Positions 42,140-54,004 of a DNA stretch of 64,000 bases are shown piece by piece. The stretch is from Leptospira stimsonii (GTDB lineage Bacteria > Spirochaetota > Leptospiria > Leptospirales > Leptospiraceae), in NCBI RefSeq assembly GCF_003545875.1, contig NZ_QHCS01000003.1, forward strand, positions 62,001-126,000. The letters are read 5' to 3'. Every line of letters begins with the position of its first letter. Position 1 is the first letter of the stretch. The translations under genes and the position numbers were made by a program. A model generated the notes under the pieces. It ran no database searches. It was given only the letters and a program-made list of their open reading frames with translations, and was not told the DNA's origin.

Positions 42140-43939
42140 CTATCCGACGATGATGGATTCTTCCGGATATCTTAGACCGGAAGTTTTTTGTTTCGGAACG
42201 AACGCGATGAGAATCGTTAACATCCCGACTCTTCCTCCGAACATCATCAGACAAATCATCAGTTTGCCGGGTGAAGTCAGGTTGGGAGTGATTCCTCTCG
42301 AAAGTCCCGCAGTTCCGAATGCGGAGACGACTTCATAACACAAATCTAAGAATTCGAATTTTTCAGTCATCGTTAAGACGAAAATTCCGAAGAAGATGAG
42401 AAAGAGGGAAACTAAAATTCCTGCCGAGGCTCTGGACACGGAACCGGACGATATTCTTCTTCCGAAAATTTCCACTTCTTCCTTTCCTCGTATATGATTG
42501 AAAAGGTGAAGACCGGAAACCGCAAGAGTCGTCGTTTTGATTCCTCCTCCGGTGGAATTGGGAGAGGCTCCCACCCACATAAGAAATAGGGAAACGAAAA
42601 CCATGGGTGTTCCCATTTTAGAAATACTTAATGTATTAAAACCGGCTGTCCGCGTGCTGATCGAATAGAACAGGGAATGAAATAGTTTATCCGTTTCATT
42701 CAAACCCGCGAGAGTGATTTTGTATTCTAAAACGTAATAAGAAAGACAACCCAGTAGTATGAGCGTTAATGAAACAGTAAGAATGAGTTTCGCCCCGAGT
42801 TCCATTCTTTTCCGCTGTTTGTCAGTGTTAAAAGCCCAGTGGATCAAATGATTTACAGTCGGAAATCCAAGTCCGCCTAACACGATTAAGATCATAACCA
42901 CGGAAAGGAACTTTCTTTGGTCGAGCATCCAGCCGGTTTCAAACCCTTGGGGAAAGACGGAGAATCCGGCGTTGCAAAAGGAACTCACCGCGTGAAAAAG
43001 GGAATTGAAAATTCTATCTTTTAGAGCCGTCTGAGAAGGATCCGGATACCAGAAAAAAATGAACAAGGCCCCGAGTCCTTCGATCAGAAACGTCTGAATT
43101 GCGACCTGCTTTAAGATAAAGGAAACTCTTCCCACTGTTTCCTGACTGAAGAGATCCTTGATGAGAAGCTTATTGGTAACGCTGACTTGCCCCGCCAAAA
43201 AGATTGCGAAAAAAACGGTGAGGGTCATCAGTCCAAGTCCGCCGATCTGAATCAGAACCATAAGAATCGTTTGTCCACTTCCGGTCAGTTGAGTCGCTAC
43301 GTTGATCGTGCTGAGACCCGTCACGCAGACGGCGCTCACTACCGTAAAAAAAACGTCGATCGTGGGAATCGACGTCGTCTGTGCTCTTGGTAGGGAAAGC
43401 GCCATCGTACCAAGAAAGATAAGAATGGCAAAACTACCTGTGATTACGAAAGAGGGACTGATTTGTCTGTAATTGAGGAGATCCGTTTTACGGATCAGGC
43501 GCGAAAAATTGCTGAACAAAAGAAAAATCTGGCTCAAGGAAAGAAACGCCAAACTCGCGTCTTCTCCGCTCAAAGAGTTGAACGTAAGAAGAACGTAGAT
43601 TTCTTTGCTGATCAGTTCCTGAAAAACGAGAAGAGAGATCACGATAACTTCCGTTTTGTGAGCTACGAGATAATCCGTAAAATTTCCGAGAACAAAAAGA
43701 AAAGAAAGCGCCTCGTAGATAACTAAGGAAATTACGATTCCGTTGACGAGAAGTCTGATCCAGTGAGTCCATTCGTGAGGATAATAAAAACCGTAAATGA
43801 GAATCAAAAGTCCTAAGGAAACGATTCCGCAAAAAGAATAATAAATTCTTAATATAGGTTGAATGGATTCATGATAAAGGATCGCGGCGTTATGACGGAA
43901 TTTTAGAAAATCTTCGAAACTTTCCCGAAACGATTTCAT
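42140..43939 (-). CDS. Potassium uptake membrane subunit (KtrB/TrkH type) with N-terminal extension
   Basis: Ion-conducting subunit of 599 residues, about 150 longer than KtrB. The four filter loops are visible: VCVTGLST, FCNAGFSV, TRTAGFNT and FGTAGLSR, giving potassium/sodium selectivity. About residues 30-165 form an extra membrane domain of roughly four helices before the first KtrB helix. The start codon overlaps the stop of the upstream membrane-protein gene (TGATG), so translation is coupled. The regulatory subunit follows. Confidence 0.9.
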   Translation of the reverse strand: MKSFRESFEDFLKFRHNAAILYHESIQPILRIYYSFCGIVSLGLLILIYGFYYPHEWTHWIRLLVNGIVISLVIYEALSFLFVLGNFTDYLVAHKTEVIVISLLVFQELISKEIYVLLTFNSLSGEDASLAFLSLSQIFLLFSNFSRLIRKTDLLNYRQISPSFVITGSFAILIFLGTMALSLPRAQTTSIPTIDVFFTVVSAVCVTGLSTINVATQLTGSGQTILMVLIQIGGLGLMTLTVFFAIFLAGQVSVTNKLLIKDLFSQETVGRVSFILKQVAIQTFLIEGLGALFIFFWYPDPSQTALKDRIFNSLFHAVSSFCNAGFSVFPQGFETGWMLDQRKFLSVVMILIVLGGLGFPTVNHLIHWAFNTDKQRKRMELGAKLILTVSLTLILLGCLSYYVLEYKITLAGLNETDKLFHSLFYSISTRTAGFNTLSISKMGTPMVFVSLFLMWVGASPNSTGGGIKTTTLAVSGLHLFNHIRGKEEVEIFGRRISSGSVSRASAGILVSLFLIFFGIFVLTMTEKFEFLDLCYEVVSAFGTAGLSRGITPNLTSPGKLMICLMMFGGRVGMLTILIAFVPKQKTSGLRYPEESIIVG

Positions 43940-44730
43940 CAGAAAGAAACGTTAAAAAGTGTGATATCGATTTTGTATTCTCGACCCGGAGCAACGGAAG
44001 CGGAGGAGCCGGATATCGGGATCGGAACCGAATTTCCAAAGCCGAGAGAATCGGGCGACGTCGGTTCCACCGGAGGAGAAGCCGGTTCGTTTTCTTTTCT
44101 ATCCGCTTCCAATTCTTTCATATCCTTCCAAGCGTTCGCGAGGGCGAGACTCGTACCAAAAGTAAAAATAAATATGGAACCGCCGAAGGTCTTTTGAAAT
44201 TTATGAACTCCATGAATCTTTGCCGAAGAAGCGATCGCGTATCCAATACCGAGAGTGATCGGAAGGGTCATAAAGAAGATGATTGAAAATCGTCTCGCCG
44301 TAGTTTCCGTATATTTCTCTTCTTCGAAAACTTGGTTCTGTCTTTTTTTTCTTTCCGATTGTTGCGCTTGTCTTTGAAGAATCGCTTCCACATTGATTTC
44401 GCCGGTGAGGGGATTGATGAGATTTTCCTGTCCTCGTTCCACGTTCGGATTGGTGGTTCGTCTCAAACCTCCGGTGCCCGTAGTGGAAAAAGGAGGTTCG
44501 AAAGGAACTTGTGCGTTTTTCGGAGAAACGAGGACCGGTTTTTTAAAAGCAGGAGGAATCGTATATTCCTGATAACCGTCACGATTGGGAAAATCCTTAT
44601 AATTTCGAAGATTGAAGTCGTACGGATCCGCAAAGTCGCTCTGACTCTGGGAATACAATCCGCTCAGGTTTATGACTGAAAGAATCAGAAGAATGGCCGT
44701 TAAATTACGGATTTCCTGGAATCTGGGCAT
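43939..44730 (-). CDS. Membrane protein of unknown function, coupled to ktrB
   Basis: A 263-residue protein with an N-terminal signal or anchor (to about residue 26), a Pro/Asn-rich extracytoplasmic part, two hydrophobic segments near residues 150-168 and 180-200 (IIFFMTLPITLGIGYAIAS; FGGSIFIFTFGTSLALA), and a Pro/Ser-rich C-terminus. I do not recognise the family. Its TGA overlaps the ATG of the potassium-channel gene, so it is translated with it and may be an accessory subunit. Confidence 0.75.
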   Translation of the reverse strand: MPRFQEIRNLTAILLILSVINLSGLYSQSQSDFADPYDFNLRNYKDFPNRDGYQEYTIPPAFKKPVLVSPKNAQVPFEPPFSTTGTGGLRRTTNPNVERGQENLINPLTGEINVEAILQRQAQQSERKKRQNQVFEEEKYTETTARRFSIIFFMTLPITLGIGYAIASSAKIHGVHKFQKTFGGSIFIFTFGTSLALANAWKDMKELEADRKENEPASPPVEPTSPDSLGFGNSVPIPISGSSASVAPGREYKIDITLFNVSF

Positions 44731-44787
44731 GGCCTTTCCTCTACAATCTGCCGAACGCAGGTCGAGGCAAGAATTTTTAAGGCTGAT

Positions 44788-46086
44788 TTAAGAGGCGGAT
44801 TTCCTGCCGCTCAGAATCTCGGAAGTATAAAAAAAAGAATTCAATCTCACCGATTCCAAGGTCTCCGCACTCAGACCGATCTTTGCCGCTTTTGAATATT
44901 CTTCTTCGATGGTCGTGCCGAAAATTCCTGGATCATCCGTAGAAATCGTAAATCGTAAGTTGTGTTTTTCGAATCTTAGAATCGGGTGGGTTTTTGGTTC
45001 GACGACCATGCCGATGTATTCGTTCGAGCTTGGACAGGACTCTATGATTGCGTTTGTCTTTTTGATTTGGTCCATGCAGAAATTCTGAAAACCGAAACAT
45101 TCTTGTAGAAATGAGGGGGACGGTTCTAGCTCGATCGTTTCTTTGTGTTTGAGGGAATCGATTTCATTCCCGATTCTTTCCCTAGAAGGAGTTTCCATAT
45201 AAGAATCCAATTCTTCCTTTCGATCATAGTAGAATTGAAGCTGATCGAGACGTTCCGATTTGGGTTCGAAAATTTTCCATTGAATGCTGGACGGATCCAA
45301 GCCGAGAGCGATCGCGTGACCGAGACGATGCACCCCCCATAGCGCGGATTCTAAAACCCAGCGAGAAGCCGAAAGAATGGACTTGTCCTGAAAACTTTCG
45401 CCGACGTGATAGAGAATCGAAAGAGCCGTATCTTTCTCGGCGGCGTTGTCTTTATTCACTTCTTCTAAGAATTTCCGTTTGTCCTTCGGCGGAAATCCTT
45501 CTTCAATATAACAAAAATCTAATCCTACCAAATAATCTCGAATGAGAGAATTTCTTTCCATCAGTCTTTTGAGAAGCGCGTATTCTCGAAAAACGTCTCC
45601 GTCCCTATGCAAAGAGACGACGAGTTTTCCCTTGGCACGGCCTCCGGTTTTTTCCTCTCCTTTCGCTAATCCTTCGCAGGCCGCGATCGTCTTTTCGTAG
45701 ATTCCTTCTTCCGTGTCTTTTGGAGAATACATGATTCTATATTCGCCGAAGGTAACACCTTGAGAAAATTGATCTTCTACGATCCGAGATGCGACTAACG
45801 CGATTTCATCGGGATCGAACTTAGATAACGCGATGATAAGATTGAATTTAGCCTGAAATTCCGGAAATGGTCCGTGATGATTGAACTGATAGAGTTTTCG
45901 AAAAGAATCAGGATTCTTATAATCCTCGAAAAACGTTTTCGTAGAAATACTCTTTCCATAACATTGTTGATAAGAATGGGTGAAGATTTCCCAACGAGGT
46001 GAGGGATTTGTTTTTCCGATTTCAAAAAGAAATTCGGAAGTAATGGAGCCGTAGAGATGATTGTGAAGATCGGTATAATGTTTCAT
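44788..46086 (-). CDS. Adenosine deaminase family enzyme
   Basis: Metal-dependent deaminase of 432 residues. Zinc ligands and active-site residues of the adenosine/AMP deaminase superfamily are visible: HNH in DLHNHLYGS, His in YHVGES, RLGHAIALGLD, CPSSNEYIG and the catalytic Asp pair in STDDPGIFGTT. It is longer than classical adenosine deaminases and has an insertion near residues 260-320 (KSERLDQLQFYYDRKEELDS). The exact purine or other substrate is uncertain. It reads toward the potassium system genes' upstream side. Confidence 0.88.
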   Translation of the reverse strand: MKHYTDLHNHLYGSITSEFLFEIGKTNPSPRWEIFTHSYQQCYGKSISTKTFFEDYKNPDSFRKLYQFNHHGPFPEFQAKFNLIIALSKFDPDEIALVASRIVEDQFSQGVTFGEYRIMYSPKDTEEGIYEKTIAACEGLAKGEEKTGGRAKGKLVVSLHRDGDVFREYALLKRLMERNSLIRDYLVGLDFCYIEEGFPPKDKRKFLEEVNKDNAAEKDTALSILYHVGESFQDKSILSASRWVLESALWGVHRLGHAIALGLDPSSIQWKIFEPKSERLDQLQFYYDRKEELDSYMETPSRERIGNEIDSLKHKETIELEPSPSFLQECFGFQNFCMDQIKKTNAIIESCPSSNEYIGMVVEPKTHPILRFEKHNLRFTISTDDPGIFGTTIEEEYSKAAKIGLSAETLESVRLNSFFYTSEILSGRKSAS

Positions 46087-46268
46087 ATTTTCTTTTTCGG
46101 ACCGCGGTCTTGTTTTCGTTTTCAGTGAGTTTTCGATCTTGGAGAACGATTTTTAACCCGCTTCGAATTGTTCCTAATACGTACTTGAAAAAGATATTAC
46201 AAACATGAAAGAAAAATTTTCGGAAAAGAAGTAGTTTAAAACCTCAACGTTATAATTCTGGATGAACC

Positions 46269-47642
<1,374 letters not shown>

Positions 47643-47735
47643 GTGATCAAAGGACCCTGAGGAATGATCCTATAGTAGGAATATAAGCGTATTCTTTCTT
47701 GCCAGATCCGGTTTTTCGGTTTTTCTGGTCTGAAG

Positions 47736-48758
47736 ATGAAAAAAGCGCTCATAACTGGGATCACGGGGCAAGACGGATCCTATCTAACAGAATTTCTCCT
47801 CGGAAAAGGGTATCAAGTGCATGGGATCGTAAGAAGAGCCAGCATGTTCAACCGGGGAAGAATCGAGCATCTTCGCGGGCACTCCAATCTGGTCCTGCAC
47901 TACGGAGATCTAACGGATTCGAGTAACTTGAACCGAATCCTGGAAAAAGTATCCCCAGACGAAATTTATAACCTTGCGGCACAATCCCACGTGGGTGTTT
48001 CCTTTGAAGTTCCGGAATACACGGCGGAAGCCGACGCCGTAGGTACCCTGAGAATTTTAGACGCGATCAAGCAGATCGGAGTCAAGAGTCGTTTTTATCA
48101 GGCCTCTACTTCCGAACTTTACGGAAAAGTCCAGGCGATTCCACAGACGGAAAGCACTCCATTTTATCCAAGATCTCCATATGCTGTGGCAAAACTCTAT
48201 GCATATTGGGCCGTTGTGAATTACAGAGAAGCATTTGGGATTCACGCATCCAATGGAATTTTATTCAATCACGAATCTCCGAGAAGGGGAGAAGGATTTG
48301 TGACAAGAAAGATCACGATCGGTGTTGCCAATCTTCTCGCCAAAAAAGGCGGACCGATTCACCTCGGAAACATGGATGCAAAGAGAGATTGGGGATATGC
48401 ACCGGATTACGTCGAGATGATGTGGATGATGTTGCAACAACCCGATCCGGATGACTACGTAGTCGCGACAAACGAAACCCATACTGTGAGGGAATTCGTG
48501 GAAAAATCATTCGGGTTTGCAGGAGTGCAGGTTCGTTGGGAAGGAAAGGGAGACACGGAGAAAGGATTTGACGCAAAGAGCGGACAACTCTTGGTCGAAG
48601 TAAACCCGAAATTCTATCGCCCGACCGAAGTAGATATTCTCATCGGAGATCCCGCGAAGGCGAAGGAAAAACTCGGATGGGAGCCCAAGGTTAAATTTGA
48701 AGAACTCGTAAAGATCATGACCAAGGCGGATTGCGAGTTGGTCGGAATCAAACTCTAA
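47736..48758 (+). CDS. gmd: GDP-mannose 4,6-dehydratase
   Basis: Makes GDP-4-keto-6-deoxy-mannose, precursor of GDP-fucose, rhamnose and related sugars used in surface polysaccharide. The 340-residue SDR protein has the nucleotide-binding GITGQDGSYLTEFLLGKGY, IVRRASMFNRGRIEHL, the catalytic Thr/Ser and Tyr-x3-Lys in SPYAVAKLYAYW, and LGNMDAKRDWGYAPDYV, all typical of Gmd. No fucose synthase gene lies nearby. Confidence 0.95.
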   Translation: MKKALITGITGQDGSYLTEFLLGKGYQVHGIVRRASMFNRGRIEHLRGHSNLVLHYGDLTDSSNLNRILEKVSPDEIYNLAAQSHVGVSFEVPEYTAEADAVGTLRILDAIKQIGVKSRFYQASTSELYGKVQAIPQTESTPFYPRSPYAVAKLYAYWAVVNYREAFGIHASNGILFNHESPRRGEGFVTRKITIGVANLLAKKGGPIHLGNMDAKRDWGYAPDYVEMMWMMLQQPDPDDYVVATNETHTVREFVEKSFGFAGVQVRWEGKGDTEKGFDAKSGQLLVEVNPKFYRPTEVDILIGDPAKAKEKLGWEPKVKFEELVKIMTKADCELVGIKL

Positions 48759-48798
48759 ATGAAAAATCTATTTTTTGAATATACTTTGGGCGATTCGC

Positions 48799-48859
48799 TC
48801 GCGAGCCCATTCTAAAAAAGGCTCGCGACCAAAGTTGCGCCCCATAGGAAGCAACTTTG
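48799..48859. repeat. Two consecutive inverted repeats after gmd
   Basis: TCGCGAGCC (48799-48807) pairs with GGCTCGCGA (48820-48828). Immediately after it, CAAAGTTGC (48830-48838) pairs with GCAACTTTG (48851-48859). Both stems are perfect, 9 bp each. No T-run follows, so this is not a typical terminator; a MITE-like relic is possible. Confidence 0.75.
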
Positions 48860-49306
48860 AGTTTCCTTTCCGCTTCAATCTCTCGCGAAAAATCCAGTCC
48901 ATTCTACTTTTCGAATATACTGAAGTTCTCTTTTTTCAGAGAGAGATCCAAACCCTAAAAAGCGATTTTTCTTTGAAAGGCGCTCGAGATTTCCGCTACA
49001 ATCGCTATCGCAGGGAGCGAAAAAAAAATAAAACCTCAAAAAAAGGTTCGGACTTGAGGAATCCATTTTGATATTGAAAGAAAGCCAAGGAGAGAAAGAA
49101 AAAAATCAAAATGAACTTCTCACCTAAGAACGTTCTTTCTAAAGTAGAAGAAGATCGAATTTGGGAATAAACGATCCTATGAAGATAGTTAAAAAACCGA
49201 AGGTGTTCCCGGAATAAAAAGAAAACTTAGGATTTGAGAACTCAAATTCCCTTGAGAAGACTGCGAAATACGAAGAGATTAAAAATTTCCATTCAGAGAA
49301 AAGATT

Positions 49307-49465
49307 GTCGTAGTTCCGACGATTTTTCCGTAAAAGTCGCGCGCCCCCGCCCCAATCGGGTGGAGGAGGAGGGCCCGCGGGAAAAAAGCGAGAGACATTT
49401 CTCTATCAGAAAATTCTACTTTTTGCAAGTAAAAGTTTTTCATTTCCTTTCGTAGGAACTCCTAC
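49307..49465. repeat. Dispersed intergenic repeat, copy A
   Basis: Shares with 58316-58470, in the same order, TTCCGTAAAA-TCGCG, a G/C-rich hairpin region (GCCCC-GCCC...GGGTGGAGG), an A-run, TTTTGCAAG and a terminal GTAGGAACTCCTAC (49452-49465). Much more G+C-rich in its middle than the flanks. Confidence 0.7.
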
Positions 49466-49524
49466 AAAAAATTTCTCTTTAAAAAATTACTTTTCCGAAT
49501 CCAAGGTTTTCCGCGTTTGAAATT

Positions 49525-50214
49525 CTAACCCCAGCCTTCGCCCCCATCAACGTCGGCCCAGAGATACCAAGAAAGGATCGTCCGATAAGGAGAGAATGAT
49601 TTCAGAAATTCTTGAATCTCTTTCTTATTGTCCTTTGAGATTCCGTAGTGTTTTTCCACCGACTTTCGAAGAATCAAATCGTTGATCGAAAAATGATCCC
49701 AGCGATCGAGCGCAAAGATCAAAACCATCTCCGCGGTCCAAGGACCCACACCTTTCAAAGAACAAAGAAGTTCCAACACATTCTTATCTTCTAATTTATG
49801 GAGTTTAGAATCGGAGATGATCCGACTTTGATACGCTTCAGCTACTCTTTTGATCGTTTCCGTCTTTGCCTGCGAAACTCCGATCTTTCTCAAATCTTCG
49901 TTGGGGATCCGGAGAACTCTTTCAGGAGAAGGAATCTTTTTCGTTTCAGCAAGAGCGATCAATCTTCTCTCGAAAGTGAGCGCGACCTTCGTTGAGAGTT
50001 GTTGTCCCAAAACGGATTTAATAAGAACCTGATAGGGAGAACCGATCGTCTTTAGATTGCACGGACCGACCGAATCGATCAATGTTTTGGTAACCGAATC
50101 CTTCTTTCGGAGCCACAGAATCGCTTTTTTGAGTCGAAAATCTCTGTCTTCAATATTCTGAGAATAAGAAATTCCGGAACTAGAAGATTTCGCTGATTTT
50201 CTTGGAGCAGTCAT
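49525..50214 (-). CDS. DNA-3-methyladenine glycosylase II (AlkA type)
   Basis: Base-excision repair glycosylase of 229 residues with the HhH-GPD fold. VLGQQLSTKVALTFERRL opens the domain; LKGVGPWTAEMVLIFAL is the helix-hairpin-helix, and FSINDLILRKSV carries the catalytic Asp. It lacks the N-terminal domain of Escherichia coli AlkA, as many short homologues do. A Lys/Ser-rich lead of 15 residues precedes the domain. Confidence 0.9.
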   Translation of the reverse strand: MTAPRKSAKSSSSGISYSQNIEDRDFRLKKAILWLRKKDSVTKTLIDSVGPCNLKTIGSPYQVLIKSVLGQQLSTKVALTFERRLIALAETKKIPSPERVLRIPNEDLRKIGVSQAKTETIKRVAEAYQSRIISDSKLHKLEDKNVLELLCSLKGVGPWTAEMVLIFALDRWDHFSINDLILRKSVEKHYGISKDNKKEIQEFLKSFSPYRTILSWYLWADVDGGEGWG

Positions 50215-50235
50215 TCCAAATCCGGGAAAGACGCG

Positions 50236-51459
<1,224 letters not shown>

Positions 51460-51538
51460 GGGTTAGTATTTTTTTTGAAAATCAGAGTTCAACTGTTTTC
51501 ATTATCGGATTTTAGGAATCCAATCTCCAAAAAAAGAA

Positions 51539-52057
51539 CTACTTTTCTCCACATTCTGACAATTCCGTCTTAGATCCGCTCAAAATCTCCCATTCAGAGA
51601 GCTCTAAAGAGGCTTTTTCGGCGAGTTCTCGGGAAAACGACTGGGTGCAGATAGATTTGAAAACCTCTTTCGCTTTGTTTTCTTCCCCGATCTCAAGATA
51701 AAGTTTTCCGGCTTCAAAAAAGGCGTTCAAACCCTGGGTAGAAGAGGGTTCTTCCGAGTATTGTTGAAGACTGATTTCGAGAACTTTCTCGGGACGTCCC
51801 AGTCGGGAATAGTTGTTTTTTAAGACCTGATAGGCCTTGGATTTGAATTTGCTCGAAGGATAAAGAATCAAAAAGCTCTTGATTTCTTCTATTGATTTGT
51901 GAAATTTCCGGTCTTTGTAGGCTTCTTCCGCGATTCGAAGAAGATTTTGCGCTTGGGTTTCTTGAAGCGGACTCGCTTCGGAGCGAAGGGAATTCGAAAG
52001 AGAAATCCAAGCGAAAATGAAAAAGAGTATGAAAACGTAAGAACCTTTGGCCTGCAA
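51539..52057 (-). CDS. Exported TPR-like protein
   Basis: A 172-residue protein with a signal peptide (hydrophobic core about 8-22) and repeated helix pairs of the tetratricopeptide type: QNLLRIAEEAYKDRKFHKSI, SFLILYPSSKFKSKAYQVL and NAFFEAGKLYLEIGEENKAK. This resembles the periplasmic YbgF/outer-membrane assembly adaptors. It ends 85 bp upstream of the double cNMP-domain gene and may share its transcript. Function unknown. Confidence 0.78.
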   Translation of the reverse strand: MQAKGSYVFILFFIFAWISLSNSLRSEASPLQETQAQNLLRIAEEAYKDRKFHKSIEEIKSFLILYPSSKFKSKAYQVLKNNYSRLGRPEKVLEISLQQYSEEPSSTQGLNAFFEAGKLYLEIGEENKAKEVFKSICTQSFSRELAEKASLELSEWEILSGSKTELSECGEK

Positions 52058-52120
52058 GATAATCTCCGGAGGAAAAATTCCCCTAATAAAGATTATCTGC
52101 AGAATTGCCGAAAAGGTTGA

Positions 52121-52405
52121 TTACTTTTTCTTATCGATTGTCTTCCGGTGGTGTTCGCAGAGCCGATAGAGTTTGCCTGAAGAGGGATTCTTCTTGGCAA
52201 CTTTCGTTCCACAAACAATACAAAGGCCGTTGTTTCTTCTTCTTTGATACAAGAGTTGTACTCTTTCCGCTCCGGAAAGATTATACTTACTTACTTGTAT
52301 TCTGAATCCCTTATATAGATAATTCCCCACTGCATCAATGGATTGAGATTTTACTCCTGTTACCAGGGACTCAAGATCGTCGTTCGAGATTTTTTTTGGT
52401 TTCAT
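52121..52405 (-). CDS. Small zinc-binding protein
   Basis: A 94-residue basic protein. C-terminal GLCIVCGTKVAKKNPSSGKL then RLCEHH gives a Cys-x2-Cys / Cys-x2-His site, likely zinc. The first half has VGNYLYKGFRIQVSKYNLSG, and YQRRRNNG is basic, so nucleic acid binding is plausible but not shown. I do not recognise a family. Weak ribosome binding site at the chosen ATG. Confidence 0.65.
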   Translation of the reverse strand: MKPKKISNDDLESLVTGVKSQSIDAVGNYLYKGFRIQVSKYNLSGAERVQLLYQRRRNNGLCIVCGTKVAKKNPSSGKLYRLCEHHRKTIDKKK

Positions 52406-52417
52406 ACAGTTACTTGA

Positions 52418-52450
<33 letters not shown>

Positions 52451-52760
52451 ATGCGCGTTAGATCTTTTTTTAAAAAACATTTAAAAAAAAGAAAAGTAAA
52501 GGAAACGAAATCATCGAAGGGAAGCCATAAATTTGAAATAATTTGTTTCCAAGAAAGAGAGCGAACGTATCCGAAAATCGCGATAACGAGCGGAACCCTT
52601 GACTTAAAAACAAGGGAATCCCGCCCAAAATTTTGGATAACGAAACAGGCGTTCGGCGGCCGAGAAACGGCGAAAATCGGCTAAAAGCTTGCAAAATTGG
52701 AGTGGATCCAATAGAATTAGAGAGTCAATTTCACAAAATGAAAAGGAAGGAGATGTTTCA

Positions 52761-53444
52761 ATGAAGAATGAACATTTGTACCCTCATCTAAAAAATCGAA
52801 CTGGGTTCAAAAATCGAAATCGTCTTTTCCAAAGGATTCATTCTGCATATAGGGTATTTCACCCTATATTTCTTCTCTGCCTCGTAGTTTCGACATTTGC
52901 TTGTAAGGCGAGTCCGAAAGACCAAGTGCAAAAGATATTATCCGACAAACAAATCCCTGTGGAGGAAAAGATACGTCAGACATCATTCCTCCTTTTGGGA
53001 GATCGGCTGAAAGAAATAGAAATCGCCCCAGGAGAAGCGTCCGGAAGCGGCAACGTAAGAGTCACTTTAGCAGTGGGTGGAAATTCCGCGCTAACCTTTT
53101 TAGGTCAGAAAGAATACAAAGAAAGAATGAAACTCGAAATCGCGCTTCTTTCTTTTCGACTTTTGCAGACGCTCAAAAATCTTCCGATCGAAAGTATTCG
53201 AGTAAGTATCATAAAACCGTATTACGTAAAAAATTCTCCAACGGAATCCATAGAAGAATTTGAAGTCTTTAGAGCAAGGATGGAAAAGAATTCGATCAAG
53301 TCGATACAAGGTTTTGAAACCGTCGATTCCTTTGCCGCCGATTCTTACGATTCTCCAGATCCAGCCGTTCTGGATGTGATGGTTCAGATCGTACAAGCCT
53401 GGAAAGTGGAGTTGGATGAATTGAACCGTGTTGAAGTGAACTAA
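52761..53444 (+). CDS. Lipoprotein of unknown function
   Basis: A 227-residue protein with a long basic N-region, a hydrophobic core, and lipobox STFAC (Cys48), so it should be lipidated. The mature part holds KILSDKQIPVEEKIRQTSFL and SIRVSIIKPYYVKN; I recognise no family. The start at 52761 follows AAGGAAGGAG; an in-frame ATG at 52689 lacks one. The codons for the signal peptide contain a 9-bp inverted repeat (52847-52869). Confidence 0.72.
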   Translation: MKNEHLYPHLKNRTGFKNRNRLFQRIHSAYRVFHPIFLLCLVVSTFACKASPKDQVQKILSDKQIPVEEKIRQTSFLLLGDRLKEIEIAPGEASGSGNVRVTLAVGGNSALTFLGQKEYKERMKLEIALLSFRLLQTLKNLPIESIRVSIIKPYYVKNSPTESIEEFEVFRARMEKNSIKSIQGFETVDSFAADSYDSPDPAVLDVMVQIVQAWKVELDELNRVEVN

Positions 53445-54004
53445 AAGAACACAATCGCAGCGACTAAGAAAAACGGAAAGTTTTCTATTCTGAAAAGAAT
53501 GGAGTGCGATTTTGAAGATCACATTCTAAAAGATCCATGTCTCCTCTAATTTTAAAACAAGTCATGAGTTGATTATAAATTATATTTTCAAGATTAGAAT
53601 ATGCGAAGAAAATGGAAGTTCACCTTCTGTCGTTTTTAATATGATATTTTACTTCTAATTCTTCCCCGTATGATCCGATCCGTATTTTCTTTGAAAAAGA
53701 ATGATTTAAACTTTTCCCGACAAACGAAGCGATTCCGTTAAAATGCTTGAAAACGGGCTTAAAGTCCGTCTGAAGTAAACTTACGAAGAAGTATTACTTT
53801 CAGATCCGAGAAATCCTTTTGGTCTCGTCATCAAGAAGAATGAAATATTCCGATTTAGAATAATTTAAGAATATTGAATATTCAAATTTTATTTTATACT
53901 TTTAATATAAAAATTTTAATTGATTCTACTTTTTTATTTTTGTTTGTCATATTTTTTACGTTTTTGGCAAATGTTTCCGAATTTAAAAAAGGAGGTTTGT
54001 TACG
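53445..54004. other. A/T-rich intergenic region before the recombinase
   Basis: About 560 bp without a gene. The last 130 bp (about 53870-53990) are almost only A and T, with several short AATATT palindromes, unlike the rest of the window. AGGAGG near 53990 is the ribosome binding site of the recombinase gene. Confidence 0.6.

Larger units (their letters stand above)
48759..49524. other. Long intergenic region with hairpins and a dispersed repeat
   Basis: About 770 bp between gmd and the glycosylase gene with no convincing gene. It holds two consecutive hairpins (48799-48859) and a repeat of about 150 bp (49307-49465) that has a relative at 58316-58470. The rest is A-rich. Confidence 0.75.

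Noticed and set aside
48775..49455. Short frames in the gap after gmd
   Set aside because: They run across hairpins and repeat DNA, are Arg/Lys-rich and show no domain.
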